Below are positions 38,153 through 44,521 of a stretch of DNA of 64,000 nucleotides, in pieces; position 1 is the first letter of the stretch, and the number at the start of each line of letters is the position of its first letter. A program made the translations under genes and the position numbers. A model generated the notes under the pieces. The model saw nothing but the letters and a program-made list of their open reading frames with translations. It ran no database searches and had not been told where the DNA came from. Source of the stretch: Oscillospiraceae bacterium (GTDB taxonomy: Bacteria > Bacillota > Clostridia > Oscillospirales > Ruminococcaceae). The stretch covers positions 930,001 to 994,000 of the forward strand of contig CABIZB010000001.1 of the NCBI GenBank assembly GCA_902363145.1. The letters run 5' to 3'.

Positions 38153-39067
38153 TTACTTTGTATAAGCGTTGTAATCGCTGACGCCTCTGCCAGCACCGTT
38201 CTGGTCAGGGCAGGAAGCTCCACGATGCTTGTACTGCCAGATGAAGTTGTATGCACCGGGCTGTGTACGCATCTTATCAACGATTCCGGGGTAAACAACT
38301 ACCTTCATGAGCCAGGGAATACCCTTGGGAGCCCTTGCAAATACTGTACCGTCGGGGTTTACTGCCATACTGTTGCCGAAGTAGGTGTAGCACTCATCTA
38401 TTCCGACGGAGTTGCAGCCCAGAACATAAGTCTGGTTGCAGTAAGCGCCTGCCTTGTTGGTGATCTCCCAAGCCTCATCATAAGGAGCCATGTAGTGGGA
38501 AACTCGGCAGATAACGTTTGCTCCGTTTACCGCAGCCTCTCTCCAGATCTCGGGATAATCGCCGTCGGCACAAATGATAATGCCTATCTTTGAACCCTTA
38601 GGGCCATCAACTACCTTGCACTCGGTTCCGGGAACTGTGCATTCATCGGGGAGCCAGGGATTCATCTTAACATACTTGTGAACTATCTCGCCCTTGTCAT
38701 TTACGAGGATAGCCATATTCTTTACAAACTGACCGTCATTCTCACGTACCAGAGGATTGAAGATACCCCAGACACCCAGCTCCTTGCACTTTGCACGAAC
38801 CTTGTTTATAGGCTCGGAGTCAAGGGTGAGAGCCAGTCTTGGCCAGTCGCCGGGAGCAAAACCGTGGAAGCCGCACTCGGGACACATGAACAGATCATAT
38901 CCCGGAAAACCTGCCGCAGCCTTATCCATATAGCTGAGAATCTGATTTGTGTTAAATTCAACGTCCTCCATGGTGTGTGCACTCTTGGGAGCGATCTGAG
39001 CCATTACAACACTCATTGCTTCTGTTTCGATTTTTCCGTTAAGAGCGTAAGTCGATCCGATGTTCAT
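38153..39067 (-). CDS. Nitrilase-superfamily amidase, formamidase/aliphatic amidase type
   Basis: 304-aa cytoplasmic carbon-nitrogen hydrolase releasing ammonia from an amide. The Glu-Lys-Cys triad is present: Glu in CPECGFHG, Lys in YVKMNPW and Cys in IICADGDYPE. The sequence follows AmiE/AmiF enzymes, e.g. GYDLFMCPECGF, KGSKIGIIICADGD and YVLGCNSVG, but is shorter than the 334-aa H. pylori formamidase. Substrate is uncertain. SD AGGAGGAAG is ideal. It is the first gene of an operon with the 84-aa protein and a peptide-type ABC importer, behind a leader with a terminator. Confidence 0.87.
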   Translation of the reverse strand: MNIGSTYALNGKIETEAMSVVMAQIAPKSAHTMEDVEFNTNQILSYMDKAAAGFPGYDLFMCPECGFHGFAPGDWPRLALTLDSEPINKVRAKCKELGVWGIFNPLVRENDGQFVKNMAILVNDKGEIVHKYVKMNPWLPDECTVPGTECKVVDGPKGSKIGIIICADGDYPEIWREAAVNGANVICRVSHYMAPYDEAWEITNKAGAYCNQTYVLGCNSVGIDECYTYFGNSMAVNPDGTVFARAPKGIPWLMKVVVYPGIVDKMRTQPGAYNFIWQYKHRGASCPDQNGAGRGVSDYNAYTK

Positions 39068-39163
39068 AATACTTCCTCCTATTTAATGGTTTTGCAGCAG
39101 CAGATACTTCCTGAATGCCTGCGGCATAATATCCGCTGCAAGAACTCTTCTCCGAAATGCTTC

Positions 39164-39199
39164 AAAAAAGGCGCCGTGTTTTTATAACACGACGCCTTT
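39164..39199 (-). terminator. Terminator in the leader of the amidase operon (possible attenuator)
   Basis: 14-bp stem with one G:U pair (39186-39199 with 39167-39180), 5-base loop, then TTTTTT on the minus strand. It lies about 85 bases into a 215-base leader and 97 bases before the amidase start, so it must be read through or regulated. Confidence 0.8.
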
Positions 39200-39283
39200 G
39201 TCTGAAACTATCATTAAAGAGAACCTTTTGGGTTTAAAGGTTTGTCTGACTAAGCTCATCTCTTATTGATGTTCTCAATCATT
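39200..39283 (-). ncRNA. Structured leader RNA of the amidase operon, class unknown
   Basis: Between the predicted transcript start (about 39283) and the terminator, the minus strand has a 7-bp hairpin AACCTTT/AAAGGTT that is extended by AAGAG/CTCTT around a large internal loop. The CCTTT arm could alternatively pair with AAAGG of the terminator. No known riboswitch signature was recognised. One AxxGxx-like hexaloop (GAC-AAAGGC-GTC) precedes the terminator, but its stem is only three pairs and no convincing partner hairpin is seen. Confidence 0.45.
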
Positions 39284-39289
39284 GATATC

Positions 39290-39318
39290 ATTATATATCC
39301 TATTTTGCAATTTGTCAA
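39290..39318 (-). promoter_or_regulatory. SigmaA-type promoter of the amidase/ABC operon
   Basis: Minus strand TTGACA (39318-39313), 17 bases, TATAAT (39295-39290). Confidence 0.88.
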
Positions 39319-39625
39319 GAGTAAAATTGCATTTTTTGATTTTGGCATTTTATACAAGGATTTCATTTGCAGATATGACAGCTTTATATATCTTACTTGC
39401 AAGCCATATTTTCTTAAAAATATATAATATTATCGGCAAATTAGCCGTATCCGAGCCTGCATGAGTTGCCGCAGCATATTATTTTGCCATTTTCCGCCTT
39501 GCAAGACGCCAAGCTTAAAATTGCATATTTTCTTTTAACATTTGTTATGTAACTGTTATATACGACTATAATGATAACAAGGCTCTCCTCCCCTGCTGCA
39601 GCTTCCTTTTCAGCCGACAAGCATA
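39319..39625. other. Gene-free AT-rich interval between amidase promoter and eut terminator
   Basis: No convincing gene. A -10-like TATAAT on the plus strand at 39567-39572, a C-rich stretch CTCTCCTCCCC at 39583-39593 and the hairpin at 39626-39660 could delimit a small RNA, but the -35 region is poor. Confidence 0.3.
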
Positions 39626-39660
39626 AAAGCGGCTCAGGCTTTATATACCCGAACCGCTTT
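39626..39660. terminator. Terminator hairpin after eutC
   Basis: AAAGCGG with CCGCTTT (39626-39632 with 39654-39660), extended inward with mismatches. On the minus strand it is followed by TTTTATG; on the plus strand by TTGTT. Confidence 0.65.
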
Positions 39661-39664
39661 GTTA

Positions 39665-39709
39665 ATACTAATCCTCAATCAACCTATAGACAGATCCTCG
39701 GCTGAAATC
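39665..39709. repeat. Half copy of the type A palindromic repeat
   Basis: About 45 bases match the left arm of the repeat at 14345 with three substitutions, up to GCTGAAAT. The right arm and core are missing. The stop codon of eutC (39710-39708) lies at its edge, so the gene ends inside or exactly at the repeat boundary. Confidence 0.75.
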
Positions 39710-40496
39710 AGTTAAGACAAAGGTTTACCCCGCTTTTCTTTTGTTTAAGTATCTCCAGCATAAGGTCAACGATATGAGCCGCCGCCTCTACAGGAGGTAT
39801 TCCGTGGCGGCTGATGTTGGAAACAACCGTATATTCCGACTCCTGCATATCGGGACGGGCATTATATGCCATATATGCGGACATACTTTCAGCTGTGAGA
39901 AGTCCCGGACGCTCGCCGATAAGCACACAGGTGAGCTTTGCATTGAGCAGCGGAGCGATAGTTCTCGTAGTGTTCACACGGCAGTAGCGGACGAAAAACG
40001 GGGTTCCCACCGTTACACCCTCGGCTTCCAGTCCCTTTGTGATCGCAGGCAGGATATCTGGGATATTCGCTGCCACGCTGGGAGCGCAAAGGCCATCGCC
40101 CACATATATCTCCACGTCGATATCATGTTTGCAGTTTTCGGATATCTTTTTCTGCGTATCCTCGTCAAAAAGTCTGCCAAGGTCGGGACGGGTTATCATC
40201 ATACTTTTGTTTTCGCATTTGGTGCGCACCTCAAACAGTCCCAGCTCCTTTACAGTCTCTTCCGAAACCTCAGAGAAAACTGCGTCCGCTGCAGCTGCCT
40301 GATCCGCCCTGAAGCGAAGGTAGGAGCAGGTGGGATATCTTGCTCCTGTATGTCCTATGGCTATTCTGGCAGGGGTCTTGCTTTTGAGCACCGCAAGCTG
40401 CTCCGGATCCTGTGGGTTTTGAAGCAGGCAGAAATCCTGCATTTTTATTTTCGTTATATCATTGTTTTCATAATCAAATTTCGGGAAAACGGGCAT
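39708..40496 (-). CDS. eutC: Ethanolamine ammonia-lyase small subunit
   Basis: Small subunit (262 aa with this start) of the adenosylcobalamin-dependent enzyme that splits ethanolamine into acetaldehyde and ammonia. Family stretches are RIAIGHTGARYPT, GDGLCAPSVAAN, VLIGERPGLLTAESMSAYM and NISRHGIPPVEAA. ATG 40496 is placed 9 bases after AAAGGA; the upstream ATG 40505 directly abuts that SD and is less likely. It follows eutB by 17 bases. Its stop is supplied at the edge of a half repeat. Confidence 0.93.
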   Translation of the reverse strand: MPVFPKFDYENNDITKIKMQDFCLLQNPQDPEQLAVLKSKTPARIAIGHTGARYPTCSYLRFRADQAAAADAVFSEVSEETVKELGLFEVRTKCENKSMMITRPDLGRLFDEDTQKKISENCKHDIDVEIYVGDGLCAPSVAANIPDILPAITKGLEAEGVTVGTPFFVRYCRVNTTRTIAPLLNAKLTCVLIGERPGLLTAESMSAYMAYNARPDMQESEYTVVSNISRHGIPPVEAAAHIVDLMLEILKQKKSGVNLCLN

Positions 40497-40513
40497 AACA
40501 GTCATTCCTTTCG

Positions 40514-41881
40514 TTAATTTCCGAAAATGGTGGGGTCACCTGCACGGTCGGTATAATGACCTTCCTCGTCGATTATGCCCCATTTGAGCATCCACTTTTC
40601 AAACTCGGGATTTGCGTGAAGTCCCAGTATCTCACGGGCTGCCTTTACATCGTGATGACCTGTGGTCTGATACATGAGCATGATATCATCGCCGTGAGGA
40701 ATTGCCATTACATAGTTGCAGCCGCCTGCCCCCAGCATTACCAGCAGATTATCCATTGCACTCTGGTCACAGGTATTGTGGTTGGTGTAGCACACATCGC
40801 AGCCCATGGGCAGACCGTGCATATGGCCGCAGAAATTATCTTCCAGACCTGCTCTCAAAACCTGATCGCTGCCATAGAGGTATTCGGGGCCGATAAAGCC
40901 TACCACTGTATTTACGATAAATGGGTGATAGTGCCTTGCAAGGCCGTAGCAGCGTGATTCCATGGTCTGCTGATCCCAGCCGTTGTGACCATCGGAGGAA
41001 AGCTCGGACGCCTGACCTGTTTCGAAATACATATAGTTGGGGCCTGTTCCCGTGCCCTCGGTGCGCATAAGCTCGTTTGCTTCTTCAAGCATTTCCACGG
41101 TAACACCGAATGCGTCCATGGATTTCTGTGAGCCTGCTATGGACTGGAAGCACAGGTCGGCGGGAGCACCCTGCCTTATTGCTTCCATCTGAGTTGTAAC
41201 ATGAGAAAGCACACAGTTCTGGGTGGGAATATCATACTTTACCATAACGTCCTTGAAAAGACGGAGTATCTCGCCTGTGGAGTCAGCCGAATCCGTTGCA
41301 GGGTTAAGGCCTATTACAGCGTCGCCCATGCCATAGGAAAGTCCCTCCAGCAGTGATGCGGCAACGCCCTTGGGGTCATCGGTAGGGTGGTTCGGCTGCA
41401 ATCTTGAAGCCATTGTCCCCGGAAGTCCGAGGTATGTGTTGCAGTGAGTGACTATTTCTATCTTTTTTGCGGCATACATCAGGTCAAGATTTCCCATCAG
41501 CTTGCAGACTGCGGCGATAACCTCGCTGGTCATACCTCTGCCTGCACGGAGTATCATATCGCCTGTGGTGCGGCTGTCCAGTATCCACTCACGCAGATCT
41601 GATATAGTCATGCCCTTTATCTCGTTATAAATTGGAATATTAAGGTCGTCCTGGATTATTCTTGTTACCGAGTCCTGCTCATAGGGCACTGCGGGGTTTT
41701 CACGGATATCATGGACAGTGATATTGCTCAGAGCCATTTTTGCCGCAATTCGTTCCTTGGTGTCCTCTGCAGCGATACCCGCAAGGCAGTCGCCGGATTT
41801 CAGCTCGTTCGCCTTGCACATAACTTCCCGTATATCCTTAAATTCATATGTTCTGCCGTAAAGCCTTACTTTATATGACAT
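40514..41881 (-). CDS. eutB: Ethanolamine ammonia-lyase large subunit
   Basis: Catalytic subunit of 455 aa, normal length, with the TIM barrel that binds ethanolamine and the cofactor with EutC. Conserved parts include TTGDMILRAGRGMTSEV, THCNTYLGLPGTMASRLQPNHPTDD and MGLPMGCDVCYTNH. The enzyme is usually housed in a microcompartment or linked to EutE/EutG; none of those genes is in the window, so the acetaldehyde must be handled by genes elsewhere. Confidence 0.95.
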   Translation of the reverse strand: MSYKVRLYGRTYEFKDIREVMCKANELKSGDCLAGIAAEDTKERIAAKMALSNITVHDIRENPAVPYEQDSVTRIIQDDLNIPIYNEIKGMTISDLREWILDSRTTGDMILRAGRGMTSEVIAAVCKLMGNLDLMYAAKKIEIVTHCNTYLGLPGTMASRLQPNHPTDDPKGVAASLLEGLSYGMGDAVIGLNPATDSADSTGEILRLFKDVMVKYDIPTQNCVLSHVTTQMEAIRQGAPADLCFQSIAGSQKSMDAFGVTVEMLEEANELMRTEGTGTGPNYMYFETGQASELSSDGHNGWDQQTMESRCYGLARHYHPFIVNTVVGFIGPEYLYGSDQVLRAGLEDNFCGHMHGLPMGCDVCYTNHNTCDQSAMDNLLVMLGAGGCNYVMAIPHGDDIMLMYQTTGHHDVKAAREILGLHANPEFEKWMLKWGIIDEEGHYTDRAGDPTIFGN

Positions 41882-41903
41882 TTTTATCCGCCTTCCTTGT
41901 GGG

Positions 41904-43304
41904 TTATGAGAATATCAGGGTTTTTACAATGACGGGCAGCACCTTGCCGTGAGCAAGCGGTTCGCCGATGTCGATGAAATCACCGTCCGAGCAGGAGATG
42001 CCGTCCACACAGATAAAGTCCCTGTCCTTTATCCGACGTTTCAGAGCCTGTCCCAGCGCCTTGCCGATATCCGCTTCGGTGATGATGATAAGCACGCTTT
42101 GGTCGGAGCCTTCCGCACCTGCGCACACAGCGTCCGCCATAGCTTCTATCTCCTTGAAGGAGGGACAGGGCAGACCTTTCATTGATATTGCTGTCAAACG
42201 GTTTTCATACCTTGAAAGTCCCTTTCTTATCTGCTCCCCTGCAGAGGGAATATCCTCTGACGTTTCAAGCTTTATCCTTGAAACGGGAATGCTTTTTATT
42301 GGCAGACTGCCGAAAGTGTATTCGATGGTACTTCCCGATACCTCCATGCTGAAATTGCCTGCGCCGATAACGGTGGCACGGATAGTCTCCTCCGCCGTTT
42401 CGGACATTCTTTCGGTAAGCAGGGGCGAAGCTGCCACGGCGTGACCGAGGAAAACGCCTATATCGCCGTATGGGAACTGCTTTTCTCCCGAATAGCCCAT
42501 GCAGTCGGCAACACCGCCGGAAAAAGTAATGATATCGGGGACTATGCCGCTTTTCATGCTATGGTTCGTTATCATAAGCTCCAGGCGGCTGTCAGGTTTT
42601 CTCAGTCCTGCGGACTGTTCTATCACTTCCGTCATTTCTCTGCATATATTTTCTGCGGTCTCGGAAGTGAGAATATCGCCTATGGATACACTGATGCCGC
42701 TCATATCGGCAAGCTTTTTCAGTTTCTGTGCGATGTATGTCACCCTGCCGTTTTCATCGACCTTGATAAGCCTTCCGCCTATGTCCAGGCAGGCGGTATC
42801 TATGGCAGTGCCGTCTCTGAAAAGGCAGATATTTGTGGTTCCGCCGCCTATATCAAAGTTTGCAACAGTTTTTCCTGTTTCCTCCGAAAGTCTTGCTGCG
42901 CCTGAGCCTTTTCCTGCCAGCACCGATTCAAGGTCTGGGCCTGCGGTGGCTACAACAAAATTTCCTGCTGTTTCGGAAAGGGCTTCGGTAACCGAGCGGG
43001 CGTTGCTTTTTCGGGAGCTTTCGCCTGTGATTATAACTGCGCCTGTGGTGAGCATATCGGGGGTGAGATTGGCTTTTTTGTATTCCGACATCACAATGTC
43101 GCTTACCTTATCGCCGTCTATCTCATTTTCCGACAGCAGAGGGGTGAAATATATCTCGCTTTCATAGATTATTTCCTTATCCACTATCTCGATCTTGGGG
43201 ACGGAGCCGAATCCGCCTGTGTTCTGAATGGTCATTCTGCTGAAAATTATCTGTGTCGTAGATGTTCCCACGTCGATGCCTGCACTGAGGATAGTTTCGT
43301 CCAT
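41904..43304 (-). CDS. eutA: Ethanolamine ammonia-lyase reactivating factor EutA
   Basis: 466-aa chaperone-like ATPase of the actin/Hsp70-type fold that exchanges damaged cobalamin in EutBC. The N-terminal SAGIDVGTSTTQIIFS phosphate loop and FDIGGGTTNICLF match EutA. It is the first gene of eutABC, 22 bases before eutB, with SD AAGGATGTGA. Its leader carries tandem ANTAR-type hairpins and a terminator. Confidence 0.92.
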   Translation of the reverse strand: MDETILSAGIDVGTSTTQIIFSRMTIQNTGGFGSVPKIEIVDKEIIYESEIYFTPLLSENEIDGDKVSDIVMSEYKKANLTPDMLTTGAVIITGESSRKSNARSVTEALSETAGNFVVATAGPDLESVLAGKGSGAARLSEETGKTVANFDIGGGTTNICLFRDGTAIDTACLDIGGRLIKVDENGRVTYIAQKLKKLADMSGISVSIGDILTSETAENICREMTEVIEQSAGLRKPDSRLELMITNHSMKSGIVPDIITFSGGVADCMGYSGEKQFPYGDIGVFLGHAVAASPLLTERMSETAEETIRATVIGAGNFSMEVSGSTIEYTFGSLPIKSIPVSRIKLETSEDIPSAGEQIRKGLSRYENRLTAISMKGLPCPSFKEIEAMADAVCAGAEGSDQSVLIIITEADIGKALGQALKRRIKDRDFICVDGISCSDGDFIDIGEPLAHGKVLPVIVKTLIFS

Positions 43305-43320
43305 ATAATCACATCCTTAT

Positions 43321-43375
43321 AAAAAAAGAGCACCACAGGTACAACGTCCTTGTTGCACAACGCCTGTGTTGCTCT
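43321..43375 (-). promoter_or_regulatory. Tandem hexaloop ANTAR-type antitermination site overlapping a terminator, upstream of eutA
   Basis: Minus-strand leader. Hairpin P1: GCAAC (43372-43368), loop ACAGGC, GUUGU (43361-43357). Hairpin P2 follows with no linker: GCAAC (43356-43352), loop AAGGAC, GUUGU (43345-43341). Both six-base loops have A at position 1 and G at position 4, the signature recognised by ANTAR proteins such as EutV. The same RNA can instead form a 13-position terminator stem (43375-43363 with 43339-43327, one mismatch) followed by seven U. P1 uses the terminator's 5' arm, so the two folds exclude each other. Confidence 0.82.
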
Positions 43376-43381
43376 GATAAT

Positions 43382-43410
43382 ATTATATCACGGCATCCTT
43401 ACCATGTCAA
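43382..43410 (-). promoter_or_regulatory. Consensus promoter of eutABC
   Basis: Minus strand TTGACA (43410-43405), exactly 17 bases, TATAAT (43387-43382). The predicted first base is near 43375, so the transcript starts at the foot of the terminator/P1 hairpin. Confidence 0.9.
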
Positions 43411-43501
43411 GACGAATTTGCAAGTTTCAGCATATAGACTTGCAAATATATTATTAAAACAAATACAATATTTTTTACAATCGCCTTAAATCGTGGGTAT
43501 C

Positions 43502-43640
43502 CTATCTTATCAAAGAAGGATAACTCTTTGCAGCATTCAAAAAAACGATGTAGCTCATAGCTGTTTCATTGCCGTCAAGGCCAAGCTTTACGAATCTGAC
43601 TGTCTTGTATTCCTTATTTTTATACGCTATAATAAAAGAA
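43502..43640 (-). pseudogene. Remnant of a lipoprotein paralogous to the one at 19837
   Basis: The minus strand encodes YKTVRFVKLGLDGNETAM, which matches AKTVKFVKTDLNGNETVE of the 183-aa lipoprotein; the nucleotide sequence is also clearly related over about 55 bases (43556-43612 with 20100-20157). There is no signal peptide, start or remaining domain, so this is a fragment. The promoter of the response-regulator gene lies within it. Confidence 0.7.
43605..43633 (+). promoter_or_regulatory. Promoter of the response-regulator gene
   Basis: TTGTAT (43605-43610), 17 bases, TATAAT (43628-43633), 28 bases before the start codon. Confidence 0.75.
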
Positions 43641-43660
43641 ACCATAAAAAGGAGACTGCA

Positions 43661-44368
43661 ATGTACAGAATATTTATCATAGAAGACGACCGCACAATAG
43701 CAAATGCTGTTAAAAATCACCTTGAAAAATGGGGCTTTGAAGCACGATGCGCAGAGAATTTCAAGGATATAATGACTGAATTTTCAGAGTTTTCACCTCA
43801 TCTGGTGCTGATGGATATAGGTCTGCCGTTTTATAACGGTTTTTATTACTGTTCAGGGATACGAAAGATCTCCAAAGTTCCTGTCGTATTCCTATCCTCC
43901 GCCTCGGACAATATGAATATTGTGATGGCAATGAATATGGGCGGCGATGATTTTATCGCAAAGCCCTTTGACCTGACCGTACTTATGGCAAAGATACAGG
44001 CGATACTGCGACGAACATACGACTTTGGCTCGGAAACAAATATCATCACACACAAAGGCGCAATGCTCAACGTATCCGATGCAACTCTCAGCTTCAACGG
44101 TGATAAAATAGATCTTACCAAAAATGAATACCGTATCCTGCTCACGCTCCTTGAAAACAAGGGAAAGGTCGTAAGCCGTGAGCTTCTTATGAACAGGCTC
44201 CGGGAGACGGACAGCTATGTTGACGAGAACCCCCTTACCGTCAATGTATCGAGGCTTCGTAAAAAGCTTGAAAAGGAGATAACCATTTCAACAGAAAATC
44301 TTCCGCAGCCCCATAAGGCATATTTCATTAACTTTATTCTTTATCAAATAATAATTTTTCAAATATAA
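43661..44368 (+). CDS. OmpR-family response regulator with altered C-terminus, orphan
   Basis: 235-aa protein. Receiver domain with acidic pocket EDD (8-10), phospho-acceptor Asp52 in VLMDIGLP and Lys in AKPFD; the winged-helix domain starts near residue 130 and includes LTKNEYRILLTLLENKGKVVSRE and NVSRLRKKLEKE. After that the usual wing (a Gly-Tyr containing beta-hairpin) is missing and the tail is an AT-rich unrelated stretch. ATG 43661 follows AAGGAG; the open frame further upstream is not coding. No histidine kinase follows. The regulator was probably cut by a rearrangement, and DNA binding is doubtful. It is not an ANTAR protein, so it is not the reader of the eutA leader. Confidence 0.8.
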   Translation: MYRIFIIEDDRTIANAVKNHLEKWGFEARCAENFKDIMTEFSEFSPHLVLMDIGLPFYNGFYYCSGIRKISKVPVVFLSSASDNMNIVMAMNMGGDDFIAKPFDLTVLMAKIQAILRRTYDFGSETNIITHKGAMLNVSDATLSFNGDKIDLTKNEYRILLTLLENKGKVVSRELLMNRLRETDSYVDENPLTVNVSRLRKKLEKEITISTENLPQPHKAYFINFILYQIIIFQI

Positions 44369-44484
44369 TTTTTTAATGTTTCACATATCTGTTCATATAA
44401 AACTTTTTGGGTTATTTCACAATTCGACATAGAGCCAGCTTCACACAATGAATTAGGCCTAGGACAATTTTCACACATTTTCAA
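44359..44484 (-). CDS. Possible 41-aa Cys-rich small protein
   Basis: A short frame starting at TTG 44484 with a full SD (GGAGGTG, 44498-44492) 7 bases upstream; an ATG two codons later is possible. It contains five Cys (CENC near the N-terminus, then Cys at about 14, 22 and 34). It lies immediately downstream of manC on the same strand and overlaps the altered tail of the response-regulator gene. It resembles no family I can name; it might bind metal. The strong SD is the main support. Confidence 0.4.
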   Translation of the reverse strand: MKMCENCPRPNSLCEAGSMSNCEITQKVLYEQICETLKNYI

Positions 44485-44521
44485 ATATAATCACCTCCAA
44501 CATAGTCATTTACGCAATATA

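Noticed and set aside
39708..43304. Complete eut microcompartment operon
   Set aside because: Only eutA, eutB and eutC are present; no shell or aldehyde-processing genes are in the window.
43493..43660. N-terminal extension of the response regulator
   Set aside because: The promoter and SD place the start at 43661; the extension is antisense to a lipoprotein remnant.
43661..44368. EutV-like reader of the eutA leader
   Set aside because: Its output domain is an OmpR-type winged helix, not ANTAR.
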